This document shows, one piece after another, positions 32,160 through 40,727 of a DNA stretch of 64,000 nt. Every line of letters starts with the position of its first letter. Position 1 is the stretch's first letter. Both the position numbers and the translations under genes were made by a program. This stretch comes from Ornithinimicrobium pekingense DSM 21552 (GTDB taxonomy: Bacteria > Actinomycetota > Actinomycetes > Actinomycetales > Dermatophilaceae). Under the pieces are notes generated by a model. That model had not been told where the DNA came from. It was given only the letters and a program-made list of their open reading frames with translations, and did no database searches. The DNA lies in contig NZ_ATWJ01000008.1 in the NCBI RefSeq assembly GCF_000421185.1, positions 62,001-126,000 on the forward strand. Reading direction: 5' to 3'.

Positions 32160-32426
32160 TCAGGAAGATCCGGAAGGGTCGGTGCGCCCGGAACTGTCCT
32201 TCCTCTGCATCTCGGACATTTCTGCGGCATTACCAGGGCCGTCCGCCGCGGAGGCCGCCTCGGCCCGCGCGGCGTCCTGCTCCTCCTCCCACCGACGGAT
32301 AGCCGCACGCTCGCGGCGGTCTCCTTCGAGAAGGTGCTTGAGGATCACCCAGAAGAGGAACAGCAGCCCGATCGAGGGAATCAGTGCGGCCAGGATCAAC
32401 CAGCCCTCGCGCAGGAGGTCCATCAT
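32160..32426 (-). CDS. small membrane protein downstream of lysS
   Basis: An 88-residue protein with one strong membrane segment (ILAALIPSIGLLFLFWVILK, about residues 11-30) followed by a charged cytoplasmic tail beginning DRRERAAIRRWEEEQDAARA that is probably helical or coiled coil. ATG 32426 overlaps the lysS stop by 4 bases, so expression is coupled to lysS. I know no function. Small single-pass proteins of this kind are often found next to lysS and lsr2 in Micrococcales. Confidence 0.72.
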   Translation of the reverse strand: MMDLLREGWLILAALIPSIGLLFLFWVILKHLLEGDRRERAAIRRWEEEQDAARAEAASAADGPGNAAEMSEMQRKDSSGRTDPSGSS

Positions 32427-33949
32427 GCCTCCGGCTTCAGGAACGGAAAGAGGATGGTCTCGCGGATCCCGGTGCCCGTCAGCAGCATCAGCAGACGGTC
32501 CAGGCCCAGCCCGAGCCCACCCATCGGCGGGGCCGCGTACTCCAGCGCCCGGAGGAAGTCCTCGTCCAGGACCATCGCCTCCGGGTCACCCCCCGCGGCG
32601 AGCAGGGACTGCTCGACGAGGCGCGCGCGCTGGATCTCGGGGTCGATGAGCTCGCTGAAGGCCGTGCCCCGCTCGACCCCGGCGATGATGAGGTCCCACG
32701 CCTCGACCAGGCCTTCGTGCGTGCGGTGCGTCCGGGCCAGCGGCTGGGCGATCTCGGGGTAGTCGCACACGAAGGTGGGCTGCAGCAGCGTCGGCTCGAC
32801 CACGTCGCCGAAGATCTCCATCGCGATCTTCCCGGCATTCCATTCCGCCCTGACGGGCACGTCGTGGGCAGCGGCCAGCTCGACCAGCACCTGGCGGTCG
32901 GTGGTCACGTCAATCTTCTGCCCGACACCACGCGAAAGGCCCTCGTAGAAAGGAAGCCACGTCCATTCACCGTCGAGGTCCACCACGCCCATCGGCGTCT
33001 GGACCTGCCGGTTTCCGACCGCGTCCGCGGCCGCCAGGATCATCCGTCGGATCAGCTCGGCCATGGTGTGCTGGTCGCCATAGGCCTGATAGCACTCGAG
33101 CATGGTGAATTCTGGGCTGTGCGAGGAGTCGATACCCTCGTTGCGGAAGATCCGACCGATCTCGTAGACCCGCTCGATACCGCCCACGACCGCGCGCTTG
33201 AGATGCAGCTCGAGCGCGATCCGCAGCGTCATCGGCAGGTCGAAGGCATTGAGGTGGGTGATGAAGGGGCGGGCGGCCGCGCCACCGTGGACCGCCTGCA
33301 GCACCGGGGTCTCGATCTCGACGTAACCGTCGTCCTCGAGCACCCTCCGGACCGCCCTGGTCACCTCCGCCCGGTCGACGACCATGCGCCGGGCGTCCTC
33401 GCGCACGATGAGGTCGACGTAGCGCTGGCGGACCCGCTGCTCCTCCGACATCTCCTTGTGCAGCACGGGCAGCGGCCGCAGCGCCTTGGAGGCCATCTGC
33501 CAGGAGTCGGCCATGACGGACAGCTCACCCCGGCGGGAGGAGATGACCCGGCCACGCACGAAGACGTGGTCGCCGAGGTCCACCCAGGCCTTCCACCGTG
33601 CCAGCGCCTCCTCACCGACCTCGGCCAGCGACAGCATCGCCTGCAGCCGGCTGCCGTCGCCGCCCTGGAGGGTCGCGAAGCACAGCTTGCCGGTGTTGCG
33701 GACGAAGACCACCCGGCCGGCCACCCCGACGACGTCCTGGGTCTCCTCCCCGGTGGCCAGGGACCCCCAGCCCTCGCGCACCTCGCCCAACGTGTGCGTG
33801 ACGGGCACGGTGACCGGGTAGGGGTCGACCCCGGCGGCAAGCATCGCCTCGCGCTTGCCCTGCCGCACGCGGACCTGCTCGGGCAGGTCGGCCTCGTGGA
33901 TGTCGGGCTCCGCGGGGTCGGGAACGGCGTTCTGGGGGGTCTGGCTCAC
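32423..33949 (-). CDS. lysS: lysine--tRNA ligase, class II
   Basis: A 508-residue class II lysyl-tRNA synthetase. An OB-fold anticodon-binding domain (VGVAGRVVFVRNTGKLCFATL read in parts) precedes the catalytic core with motif 2 (RNEGIDSSHSPEFTMLE, split by eye) and motif 3 (GGLGLGLDRLLMLL). It charges tRNA-Lys in the cytoplasm. GTG 33949 is supported by TACCCT 6 bases upstream, so the transcript is probably leaderless. A small membrane protein gene is coupled to its 3' end. Confidence 0.95.
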   Translation of the reverse strand: MSQTPQNAVPDPAEPDIHEADLPEQVRVRQGKREAMLAAGVDPYPVTVPVTHTLGEVREGWGSLATGEETQDVVGVAGRVVFVRNTGKLCFATLQGGDGSRLQAMLSLAEVGEEALARWKAWVDLGDHVFVRGRVISSRRGELSVMADSWQMASKALRPLPVLHKEMSEEQRVRQRYVDLIVREDARRMVVDRAEVTRAVRRVLEDDGYVEIETPVLQAVHGGAAARPFITHLNAFDLPMTLRIALELHLKRAVVGGIERVYEIGRIFRNEGIDSSHSPEFTMLECYQAYGDQHTMAELIRRMILAAADAVGNRQVQTPMGVVDLDGEWTWLPFYEGLSRGVGQKIDVTTDRQVLVELAAAHDVPVRAEWNAGKIAMEIFGDVVEPTLLQPTFVCDYPEIAQPLARTHRTHEGLVEAWDLIIAGVERGTAFSELIDPEIQRARLVEQSLLAAGGDPEAMVLDEDFLRALEYAAPPMGGLGLGLDRLLMLLTGTGIRETILFPFLKPEA

Positions 33950-33955
33950 CCCGAC

Positions 33956-33961
33956 AGGGTA
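33956..33961 (-). promoter_or_regulatory. -10 element of lysS
   Basis: TACCCT on the minus strand, 6 bases before GTG 33949. Leaderless transcription likely. Confidence 0.5.
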
Positions 33962-34044
33962 TCCGTCACCCCGCGGGGCGCCCGCATCGGCGGTGCGGGA
34001 CGACGGCCTCCCTGGAGCACCCCTGCCCTCGTCCGGTGCGCCGG

Positions 34045-34593
34045 TCAGAACAGCGCGTCGGAGGTCGCCCGCCGCTCCAGGTCGAGCAGCAGCTGCTTGC
34101 GCTCCACCCCGCCGCCGTACCCGGTGATCGCCCCCGTGGAGCCCACGACCCGGTGGCAGGGCACCACGATCGACACGGGGTTGCGCCCGTTAGCCAGCCC
34201 GACCGCCCGGGAGGCCCCGGGCTGGCCGAGCCGCGCGGCCAGCTGACCGTAGGACCAGGTCTGACCGTAGGGGATCTGGCGCAGCAGCGCCCACACCCGT
34301 CGTTGGAAGTCGGTGCCGGCGGGGGCGACGGGAAGGTCGAACTCGGTGCGGGTGCCCGCGAAGTACTCGCCCAGCTGCTCCGCGGCCGCACGCAGGACGG
34401 CAGGGGCCTCCTCGACCGCCACCTCCGTCCCCAGGTCGGCGGGCGCGTGCCGGTGCCCGGTGAAGTAGACACCCGCCAGGTGCGTGCCGTCGCTGACGAG
34501 GGTCAGGGGCCCGGCAGGTGAGTCGACAACGACGTGCGTCCGCTGATCGGTGGGCGCGGCGCCGTGGGTGGTGGTCGGGATGTCGTCGGTCAT
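34045..34593 (-). CDS. ogt: methylated-DNA--protein-cysteine methyltransferase
   Basis: A 182-residue suicide repair protein that takes alkyl groups from O6-alkylguanine. The acceptor is Cys146 in the PCHRV motif, after the conserved [13 protein letters not shown] strand; the DNA-binding helix-turn-helix ([18 protein letters not shown]) is present. ATG 34593 overlaps the stop of the Ada-AlkA gene (ATGA), so both are made together as an alkylation response unit. It is separated from lysS by 95 bases. Confidence 0.94.
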   Translation of the reverse strand: MTDDIPTTTHGAAPTDQRTHVVVDSPAGPLTLVSDGTHLAGVYFTGHRHAPADLGTEVAVEEAPAVLRAAAEQLGEYFAGTRTEFDLPVAPAGTDFQRRVWALLRQIPYGQTWSYGQLAARLGQPGASRAVGLANGRNPVSIVVPCHRVVGSTGAITGYGGGVERKQLLLDLERRATSDALF

Positions 34594-36221
34594 GAGGCCT
34601 CCTGGGGCCAGGCCGGTCCGGCCCGGTCGTGGTCGGTGTGCGGGCGTGTCCCACGCCCGGGGGTGTCTGGGTCGGGCAGCCGGGCTGCCGCGTGGTCGCT
34701 CGAGGCCCAGAGCAGCTGGACGGCGTAGGAGCGCCACGGCCGCCAGGCGTCGGCCCGCTGCTGCAGGGCGCGCGTGCTGTCGTCGAGGCCGGCCGCGCGG
34801 GCGGCCGTCCGCAGTCCGAGGTCCGTGGACGGGAACGCGTCCGGGTCGCCGAGACCGCGCAGGGCGATGATCTCCGTGGTCCACGGGCCGATGCCGGGAA
34901 GGGCCAGCAGGGCCAGACGGGCCATCTTCCACGAGGCCCCGGGCGAGAGGTCCAGGTCCCCCGTCGCGAGGGCGGTCGCCAGCCCGCGCAGCGCACCACG
35001 CCGCGCCCCGGGCATCCCCGGGTAGGCGTCGTCCGGGGCGTCGGCCAGGGCGGAGGGGCTGGGGAAGAGATGCGTCGGGCCACCCTGGTCCGTCAGCGCC
35101 GTGGGCAGGGGACGGCCGAGGACCTCGACCAGCCGCGCCGCCAACCCTGCGGCCCGGGTGGTCGAGATCTGCTGACCGAGCACCGCCCGCAGCGCGAGCT
35201 CTGCCGCGTCGACGCTGCCCGGCAGCCTGACCCCGGGCGTGCGGGCGGCCAGCGGCGCGAGGGCGCGGTCGCCGGCGAGGTGGTCGTCGACGGCGTGCGG
35301 GTCCGCGTCGAGGTCGAGCAGCCGTCGGCACCGGTCGATGGCAGCCGCGAGGTCACGGACGTCGAGCAGCCGCAGGACCACGTGGACATGGCGGTCGCTG
35401 GGCCCGGGCGGCCGGACCGTGACGACGGCAGCTCCGTGCGGCAGGGCGAGGGCGCGCTCGAGCGCACCGTCGCGCCACACCTCCACCCCGGGCGCCAGCG
35501 TGGCGGCGAGGTGGCCGAACAGGCTGGGTGTGTGCAGCGGCGTCCGGAACGGCAGGCGCAGGTGGAGACGTGCCGCCCGGGTCGCGCCACCGTCTCCGCC
35601 GGCGCGCGGGCTGTCCTGCCCCACGGCTGCACCGCTGCGGCTGCGGGCGACGGACCGCAGCTCGCGGGGCGCCGTGGCGTAGACGGCCCGCACGGTGTCG
35701 TTGAACGAGCGGATGCTGGAGAAGCCCGCCGCGAACGCGACCTCCGCCATCGACAGGTCGGTCCCCTCGATGAGCAGCCTGGCCGTCTGCGCGCGCTGCG
35801 CCCGCGCCAGGGCCAGGGGGCCGGCCCCGAGCTCGGAGGTGACCAGCCGCTCGACCTGACGCACGGAGTAGCCGAGCCGGGACGCCAGCCCCGAGACGCC
35901 CTCGCGGTCGACGACGCCGTCGGCGACCAGCCGCACCGCCCGGGCCGCCACGTCGCTGCGCGTGCGCCATTCCGGCGACCCCGGTGTCGCGTCCGGGCGG
36001 CAGCGTTTGCACGCGCGGAACCCGGCGCCCTGCGCCGCCGCGGCGGAGGGGAAGAAGCGCATGTTGACGACCCGGGGGGTGATGGCCGGGCAGCTGGGCC
36101 GGCAGTAGATGCCGGTGCTGAGCACACCGGTGACGAACCACCCGTCGAAGCGGGGGTCCTTGCTGCGGACCGCGGTGGCGCAGCGGTCGTGGTCGAGGTG
36201 CACACCACCATGCTGGGTCAT
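34590..36221 (-). CDS. Ada-type regulator fused to AlkA 3-methyladenine glycosylase
   Basis: A 543-residue fusion. Residues 1-80 form the Ada zinc domain (Cys40, Cys44, Cys71, Cys74), where one Cys accepts methyl from phosphotriesters. An AraC-type DNA-binding domain follows (about 85-190, [28 protein letters not shown]). The rest is AlkA: an N-terminal beta domain and an HhH-GPD domain ([13 protein letters not shown]) with the catalytic Asp in FPSTDLGLR. The O6-alkylguanine transferase domain of classical Ada is absent and is supplied by ogt downstream. The ATG at 36221 has no good ribosome site; the frame is open far upstream, but the zinc domain sets the start. Confidence 0.9.
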   Translation of the reverse strand: MTQHGGVHLDHDRCATAVRSKDPRFDGWFVTGVLSTGIYCRPSCPAITPRVVNMRFFPSAAAAQGAGFRACKRCRPDATPGSPEWRTRSDVAARAVRLVADGVVDREGVSGLASRLGYSVRQVERLVTSELGAGPLALARAQRAQTARLLIEGTDLSMAEVAFAAGFSSIRSFNDTVRAVYATAPRELRSVARSRSGAAVGQDSPRAGGDGGATRAARLHLRLPFRTPLHTPSLFGHLAATLAPGVEVWRDGALERALALPHGAAVVTVRPPGPSDRHVHVVLRLLDVRDLAAAIDRCRRLLDLDADPHAVDDHLAGDRALAPLAARTPGVRLPGSVDAAELALRAVLGQQISTTRAAGLAARLVEVLGRPLPTALTDQGGPTHLFPSPSALADAPDDAYPGMPGARRGALRGLATALATGDLDLSPGASWKMARLALLALPGIGPWTTEIIALRGLGDPDAFPSTDLGLRTAARAAGLDDSTRALQQRADAWRPWRSYAVQLLWASSDHAAARLPDPDTPGRGTRPHTDHDRAGPAWPQEAS

Positions 36222-36281
36222 CGACCGACGGCCGTCTAGCAGGAATCCGACATCTCGGTGCCATGCAGCAGAATCGGCACC

Positions 36282-37298
36282 GTGGAACCACCGCCGAGCA
36301 CCGTCGCGCCTCGCCCGAGGACCTGGGAACGCGCGTGGCAGGAGGCGCTCTACGGGCCGGCCGGCTTCTACCGGTCCTCCTCCCCCGGCGGCCACTTCGC
36401 CACGTCGGCCCAGGGCATCCCGGGGGGCGGGGAGCTCCTGGCGAGGGCCCTGGTGGCCCTGGCGGGGCGGCACGGCTGCACGCAGGTCGTGGATGTCGGC
36501 GCCGGGGGCGGCGAGCTGCTGGCCGCGGTCGCCGCGCTCGCCCCCGACCTCACGCTGACCGGGGTGGACGTCGTCGACCGACGAGGCGCCCGCTCCGTCG
36601 ACTGCTGGCTCCTCGCCCCCGGGGGTGCGGTGCTGCCGCAGGGGCTCGTCGGCCTGGAGGACGCCCTGGTGGTGGGTCATGAGTGGCTCGACGTGGTGCC
36701 GTGCCCGGTCGTGGCGCGGGGCCGCGACCGGGTCTGGCGGGAGGTCGCGGTCCTCCCGGACGGCACGGAGACCGAGGGGCCACCGGTCGGGGGCGAGCAC
36801 CTGGCCTGGCTGGAGCGCTGGGTCGGCCAGGACGTCGAGCGCGCCGAGGTCGGCCTGCCGCGCGACCGCGCCGCCGCCGACCTGCTCGGCCGGATCAGCA
36901 GCGGGGTCCTGCTCCTCGTCGACTACGGCCACGTCCGCGGCGACCGCCCCCGGCACGGCACCCTGACCGGCTTCCGGAGCGGGCGGGAGGTCGCCCCCGT
37001 GCCTGACGGCACCTGCGACCTCACCGCCCACGTGGCGGTGGACAGCCTCACCGACCACCTCGCACTCACCCGCCCCCGGGCGCGGCCCCGGGTCCTCACC
37101 CAGCGGGCCGCCCTGGCCGACCTGCTGCCCGGCGCCGACGCGCCGGTGCCCCACGGGCTCGCCCGGTCCGCGCCCACGGCATACCTGCGCGCACTGGCGA
37201 GCCGGGCCGCGCTGCAGACGCTCACCGCACCCGGTGGGCTCGGCGACTTCGCGTGGGTCACCGTCCAGGTGCCCCGCGAGCCCGGAGGCCGTCAGTAG
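36282..37298 (+). CDS. MidA/NDUFAF7-type SAM-dependent methyltransferase
   Basis: A 338-residue methyltransferase of the DUF185 family, whose mitochondrial member NDUFAF7 methylates an arginine of the complex I subunit NDUFS2. It has [21 protein letters not shown] (family N-terminus, in two parts), the SAM loop [24 protein letters not shown] and [12 protein letters not shown]. It is short because the central lid is reduced. GTG 36282 is chosen; GTG 36258 is an alternative. It lies 10 bases before a nuoD paralogue, the homologue of NDUFS2, so enzyme and substrate appear to be neighbours (inference). Confidence 0.83.
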   Translation: MEPPPSTVAPRPRTWERAWQEALYGPAGFYRSSSPGGHFATSAQGIPGGGELLARALVALAGRHGCTQVVDVGAGGGELLAAVAALAPDLTLTGVDVVDRRGARSVDCWLLAPGGAVLPQGLVGLEDALVVGHEWLDVVPCPVVARGRDRVWREVAVLPDGTETEGPPVGGEHLAWLERWVGQDVERAEVGLPRDRAAADLLGRISSGVLLLVDYGHVRGDRPRHGTLTGFRSGREVAPVPDGTCDLTAHVAVDSLTDHLALTRPRARPRVLTQRAALADLLPGADAPVPHGLARSAPTAYLRALASRAALQTLTAPGGLGDFAWVTVQVPREPGGRQ

Positions 37299-37301
37299 GG
37301 T
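37296..37301 (+). promoter_or_regulatory. -10 element of the nuoD paralogue
   Basis: TAGGGT starts in the stop codon of the methyltransferase gene and ends 7 bases before GTG 37309. nuoD may therefore also be transcribed alone without a leader. Confidence 0.45.
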
Positions 37302-37308
37302 AGGCCGG

Positions 37309-38481
37309 GTGAGCACCCGCGACCTCGACGTCTCCCTCGGCGCCGGCACCGGCGTGAGCGGCCTGAGCACGACCGAGATGGTGCTCAACATCGGCCCGCA
37401 GCACCCCGCGACCCACGGCGTGCTGCGCCTGCGCATCACCGTCGACGGAGAACGGATCGTGGCCGCCGAACCGGTCATCGGCTACATGCACCGGGGGGCG
37501 GAGAAGCTGTTCGAGGTGCGCGACTACCGACAGATCCTCGTGCTGGCCAACCGGCACGACTGGCTGTCGGCCTTCAACAACGAGGTCGGGGTCGCGCTGA
37601 CGGTCGAGCACCTGCTGGGCATGGAGGTGCCCGAGCGGGCGACGTGGACCAGGACGCTGCTCTCCGAGCTGGGCCGGGCCCTCAACCACCTGATGTTCCT
37701 CGGCTCCTACCCGCTGGAGCTGGGGGCGATCACCCCGATGTTCTACTCCTTCCGCGAGCGCGAGGAGCTGCAGGCGGTGATGGAGGAGTTCTCCGGCGGG
37801 CGGATGCACTACATGTGCACACGGGTGGGCGGGCTCCTGCACGACCTGCCCGAGGGATGGCTCGACCGCGTCGACGCGGCGGTCGAGAAGGTCCGTGGCC
37901 GGATGCCGGAGCTGGAGTCGCTGCTCCTGGGCAACGAGATCGTCGACGCCCGCACGAGGGGGATCGGGGTGCTCGACCTCGACCGGGTCATCGCCTACGG
38001 CGTCAGCGGTCCCATCGCGCGCGCCTCCGGGCTCGACCTGGACCTGCGCCGGGACGACCCCTACCTCGCCTACGGCGAGCTGTTCGCCGAGGGTGGCCCC
38101 GGCCGGGTCGTCACCCGGGACGCGGGCGACTGCCACGCCCGGCTGGAGGTGCTGGCGGAGCAGGTCCACGTCTCGCTCGACCTCGCCCGCGCCTGCACCG
38201 CGCGCCTGCGCGAGCTGGGCGCGGGGCCCTACGACACCAAGCTGCCCAAGGTGCTCAAGGTGCCCGAGGGCGCGCACTACCTGCAGACCGAGAACCCCCT
38301 GGGGCACAACGGCTACTACCTCGTCAGCCGCGGCGACAAGGCGCCCCACCGGCTCAAGCTGCGCTCGGCGTCGTTCAACAACGTCCAGGTGCTGCGCGAG
38401 ATGCTGCCGGGCACGGTGGTCGCGGACATGGTCGCGATCCTGGGCTCGATGTTCTTCGTGGTCGGTGACGTCGACAAGTAG
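37309..38481 (+). CDS. standalone NADH-quinone oxidoreductase subunit D paralogue
   Basis: A 390-residue NuoD-family protein (NDUFS2/49-kDa type) without any other nuo gene beside it. [12 protein letters not shown] (His32, His36) and [11 protein letters not shown] (Arg62) are conserved. Two differences matter: the position equal to mammalian Tyr108, which binds quinone, is Trp85 (NRHDWLSAF), and the C-terminus reads [12 protein letters not shown] instead of the usual DPVMGEVDR type. It is also about 50 residues shorter than canonical actinobacterial NuoD. It may belong to a variant complex or have changed quinone handling. Start GTG 37309 is 10 bases after the methyltransferase stop. Confidence 0.87.
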   Translation: MSTRDLDVSLGAGTGVSGLSTTEMVLNIGPQHPATHGVLRLRITVDGERIVAAEPVIGYMHRGAEKLFEVRDYRQILVLANRHDWLSAFNNEVGVALTVEHLLGMEVPERATWTRTLLSELGRALNHLMFLGSYPLELGAITPMFYSFREREELQAVMEEFSGGRMHYMCTRVGGLLHDLPEGWLDRVDAAVEKVRGRMPELESLLLGNEIVDARTRGIGVLDLDRVIAYGVSGPIARASGLDLDLRRDDPYLAYGELFAEGGPGRVVTRDAGDCHARLEVLAEQVHVSLDLARACTARLRELGAGPYDTKLPKVLKVPEGAHYLQTENPLGHNGYYLVSRGDKAPHRLKLRSASFNNVQVLREMLPGTVVADMVAILGSMFFVVGDVDK

Positions 38482-38503
38482 ACCCACGGGGGCTTCGCCT
38501 TCG

Positions 38504-38524
38504 CACGGGGGCTCCGCCCCCGTG
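38504..38524 (+). terminator. terminator after the nuoD paralogue
   Basis: Perfect 9-bp stem CACGGGGGC / GCCCCCGTG with a TCC loop, 23 bases after the stop. Confidence 0.65.
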
Positions 38525-38574
38525 AGCCCCCCCCGGACGGCGGCGAGCTCGCTGCGCTCGCGCCTCCTCTTGTT

Positions 38575-38632
38575 CCGCCGAAGCAGGCTCCTCCGTCGCG
38601 CTTCGGCGGGCTCCTACGTCGCGCTTCGGCGG
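38575..38632. repeat. REP-like extragenic palindrome and 23-bp tandem repeat
   Basis: CCGCCGAAGC (38575-38584) and GCTTCGGCGG (38600-38609) make a 10-bp stem. CGTCGCGCTTCGGCGG occurs at 38594-38609 and 38617-38632, within a 23-base unit repeated twice. The second copy runs into the 3' end of the methyltransferase gene. Confidence 0.75.
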
Positions 38633-39285
38633 CGCAGGACGCTGACGCAGAAGTCTGAGTCCGCCGTCCAGGGCCGCAGGTCCCAGGTCGCGAACCGCTG
38701 CTCCAGGCGCAGCCCCGCCGCGGGGCTCGCCTCGTCCAGGTCCCGGGGCGTGAACCCCCGGCCCACGCGGCAGCCGATGACCACGAAGCCGTCGGGCACC
38801 AGGTGGGCGGCCACCCGGCGGACGGCCTCGGCCTGGTGCTCGGCGGGGATGAAGTCCATCACGTTGCCGGCGAGCAGGGCGCCGTCGAAGGGCTCCGGCT
38901 CACCCTGCGCAGGCAGGTCGAGGCTGACGAGGTCGCCGACCAGCCAGGTCGCCCCGGGGTGGTCCTCGGCAGCGGCGGCGACCAGCTCGGGGTCGATGTC
39001 GACACCGACCACCGTGTGGCCCAGGCGGGACAGGTGCCCGCCGTGCCGGCCGGGGCCGCACCCGGCGTCCAGCAGGCGCGCCCCGCGCGGTGCCAGCGCG
39101 TCGACGAGCCGGGACTCACCCAGCAGGTCGCGACCGGTGCGGGCCATCGCCCGGAAGCGCTCGGCATACCAGCGCGAGTGCTCCGGGTCGTCCAGGCCGG
39201 GCCACAGGCTCGTCGGCACCGAGGAGGGGGCGGGCTCGACCGGCGCCCGCCGCGAGCCCCCGCGGTCGTGGTCGTGGTGGGTCAT
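38614..39285 (-). CDS. class I SAM-dependent methyltransferase
   Basis: A 223-residue methyltransferase with the SAM-binding loop LLDAGCGPGRHGGHL, the acidic strand end VVGVDIDPELV and GALLAGNVMDF at motif IV. Substrate unknown; small-molecule methylation is likely from the family. ATG 39285 has TATCGT 6 bases upstream, pointing to a leaderless transcript. Its last codons (RRRSAT) lie within a tandem repeat, so the C-terminus may have been altered by repeat insertion. It is convergent with the nuoD paralogue. Confidence 0.8.
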   Translation of the reverse strand: MTHHDHDRGGSRRAPVEPAPSSVPTSLWPGLDDPEHSRWYAERFRAMARTGRDLLGESRLVDALAPRGARLLDAGCGPGRHGGHLSRLGHTVVGVDIDPELVAAAAEDHPGATWLVGDLVSLDLPAQGEPEPFDGALLAGNVMDFIPAEHQAEAVRRVAAHLVPDGFVVIGCRVGRGFTPRDLDEASPAAGLRLEQRFATWDLRPWTADSDFCVSVLRRRSAT

Positions 39286-39291
39286 CCCGCC

Positions 39292-39297
39292 ACGATA
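39292..39297 (-). promoter_or_regulatory. -10 element of the methyltransferase gene
   Basis: TATCGT on the minus strand, 6 bases before ATG 39285. Confidence 0.45.
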
Positions 39298-39318
39298 GGC
39301 CAGCGCGGCGCGGCCGCC

Positions 39319-39828
39319 TCAGCCGTAGGCGAGGTCCCCGTCGGCCACCGTGCCGTCGTCGTCATCGTCGTGCTCGGTCGGGGGGATCCGGCACCACGCC
39401 TGACCGACGTAGCCGCTCACCGACAGGGCCAGCGCGGTGGCCGCGTGCACCAGCCCCCACACGAGCTGCACGCGCTCGCTGGCCACGTCGGCGTTGGGCA
39501 GGTGCGTCAGGGCGTTGGCGGCGTACCACCCCAGCAGCGCCGCACCTCCGAGCGCCGCGGCCTGCGCACCCACCAGGGTCCCCCGGGCGCGCTGCGGCGT
39601 CGGCCGCACGGTGCCCCGACCTCGCGTGTACCGGCGGATCTGCCAGCCCATCACCAGCACGAGCAGCGTCACCGCCACCAGCGGCACGAGGCCGATCCAG
39701 GAGATGACCGGGTAGGTGCCGCCCCACGAGCGGACGAGCTCCAGCAGCAGCCAGCTCGCCATACCCGTCAGCAGGGCCGTGATGACGCCGGCGGAGATCC
39801 TGATGCCCTGGGCCGGAGGCGGCGTCAT
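39319..39828 (-). CDS. DUF3180 membrane protein
   Basis: A 169-residue protein with four membrane segments (around residues 12-32, 43-62, 85-105, 123-145) and an acidic C-terminal tail containing five successive Asp residues. It matches the DUF3180 family, regularly found after folK in actinobacteria. Function unknown. ATG 39828 overlaps the folBK stop by 4 bases, so it is translationally coupled to folate synthesis. Confidence 0.85.
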   Translation of the reverse strand: MTPPPAQGIRISAGVITALLTGMASWLLLELVRSWGGTYPVISWIGLVPLVAVTLLVLVMGWQIRRYTRGRGTVRPTPQRARGTLVGAQAAALGGAALLGWYAANALTHLPNADVASERVQLVWGLVHAATALALSVSGYVGQAWCRIPPTEHDDDDDGTVADGDLAYG

Positions 39829-40727
39829 GCGAGCCCCTCCAGCGGGTGCACGTCCTGGTCGGCGACCCGCGGTATGAGGTCGCGCACCGCCCGGACCTCC
39901 TCGCCGATGCGCAGGACGGCGTCGGGGTCGACGTCCAGCCAGGGCACCAGGACGAACGCCCGCTCGTGGGCGCGCGGGTGCGGCAGCAGGAGCGACTCGT
40001 CGTCGTTGACGACGTCGGTGCCCGCGGACGGGTCGCCGTACTGGACGAGGTCGAGGTCGAGGGTGCGCGCCCCCCACCGCACCTCCCGCGTGCGGCCGAA
40101 GTCCTCCTCGACGCGGTGCAGGGCCGCGAGCAGCCGGCCGGGGGCCAGGCGGGTGCGCGCCACGGCGACCGCGTTGACGTAGTCCGGTTGGGCCGGCCCG
40201 CCGACCGGGGCCGTGGCGTAGAGCCCCGAGAGGCGCACGCGGCCCAGCCCGCGCACCCGGTGCAGCCGTCGGGCCGCGGCGGCGACCGTCCCCGCCGGGC
40301 CGGAGCCCTCGGCCCCCTCGAGGTTGGCACCCAGGGCGATGACGACGGGGACGTCGCGCTCCCGGCGGACGACCACCTCCACGTCGTCGAAGGGCACCCC
40401 GACCGGCGCGGAGGGCTTGTGCACGGTGACCTCGACCGCCTCGACGAGCGGCCGGGCGAGGGCGCGGGCGGCGATCTCCTCGGCCACCGTCTCGATCAGG
40501 TCGCGCGGGGGCCCGGTCACGACCGCCACGACGTCGGTCGCCACCTCGGCGTAGTTGACCGTCCGCCGCAGGTCGTCGCTCGCACCGGCGGCAGCCAGGT
40601 CGACGGCCAGGGTCACGTCGACGACGAAGTCCTGACCGTCGCGTCTCTCGTGCTCGAGCACGCCGTGGTGGCCGAAGGCGCGCACCCCGCTCAGCCGGAT
40701 GAGGTCCCCCCGCAGCGGTCCGGTCAC
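39825..40727 (-). CDS. fused dihydroneopterin aldolase and HPPK (FolB-FolK)
   Basis: A 300-residue bifunctional folate enzyme. Residues 1-125 are FolB (IRLSGVRAFGHHGVLEHE, NYAEV, HKPSAPVG), which cleaves dihydroneopterin. Residues 127-300 are FolK (VVIALGANLEG, GARTLDLDLVQYGD, LLLPHPRAHERAFVLVP), which pyrophosphorylates 6-hydroxymethyl-dihydropterin. Many actinobacteria carry these as separate genes; here one chain does both steps. GTG 40727 overlaps the folP stop (GTGA); the frame extends a further 11 codons upstream without support. Confidence 0.93.
   Translation of the reverse strand: MTGPLRGDLIRLSGVRAFGHHGVLEHERRDGQDFVVDVTLAVDLAAAGASDDLRRTVNYAEVATDVVAVVTGPPRDLIETVAEEIAARALARPLVEAVEVTVHKPSAPVGVPFDDVEVVVRRERDVPVVIALGANLEGAEGSGPAGTVAAAARRLHRVRGLGRVRLSGLYATAPVGGPAQPDYVNAVAVARTRLAPGRLLAALHRVEEDFGRTREVRWGARTLDLDLVQYGDPSAGTDVVNDDESLLLPHPRAHERAFVLVPWLDVDPDAVLRIGEEVRAVRDLIPRVADQDVHPLEGLA

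Noticed and set aside
31997-32302. A plus-strand open frame of about 100 codons upstream of lsr2
   Set aside because: It runs through the lsr2 promoter elements and the small membrane protein gene on the other strand, with low-complexity Pro/Arg at its end and no ribosome site.
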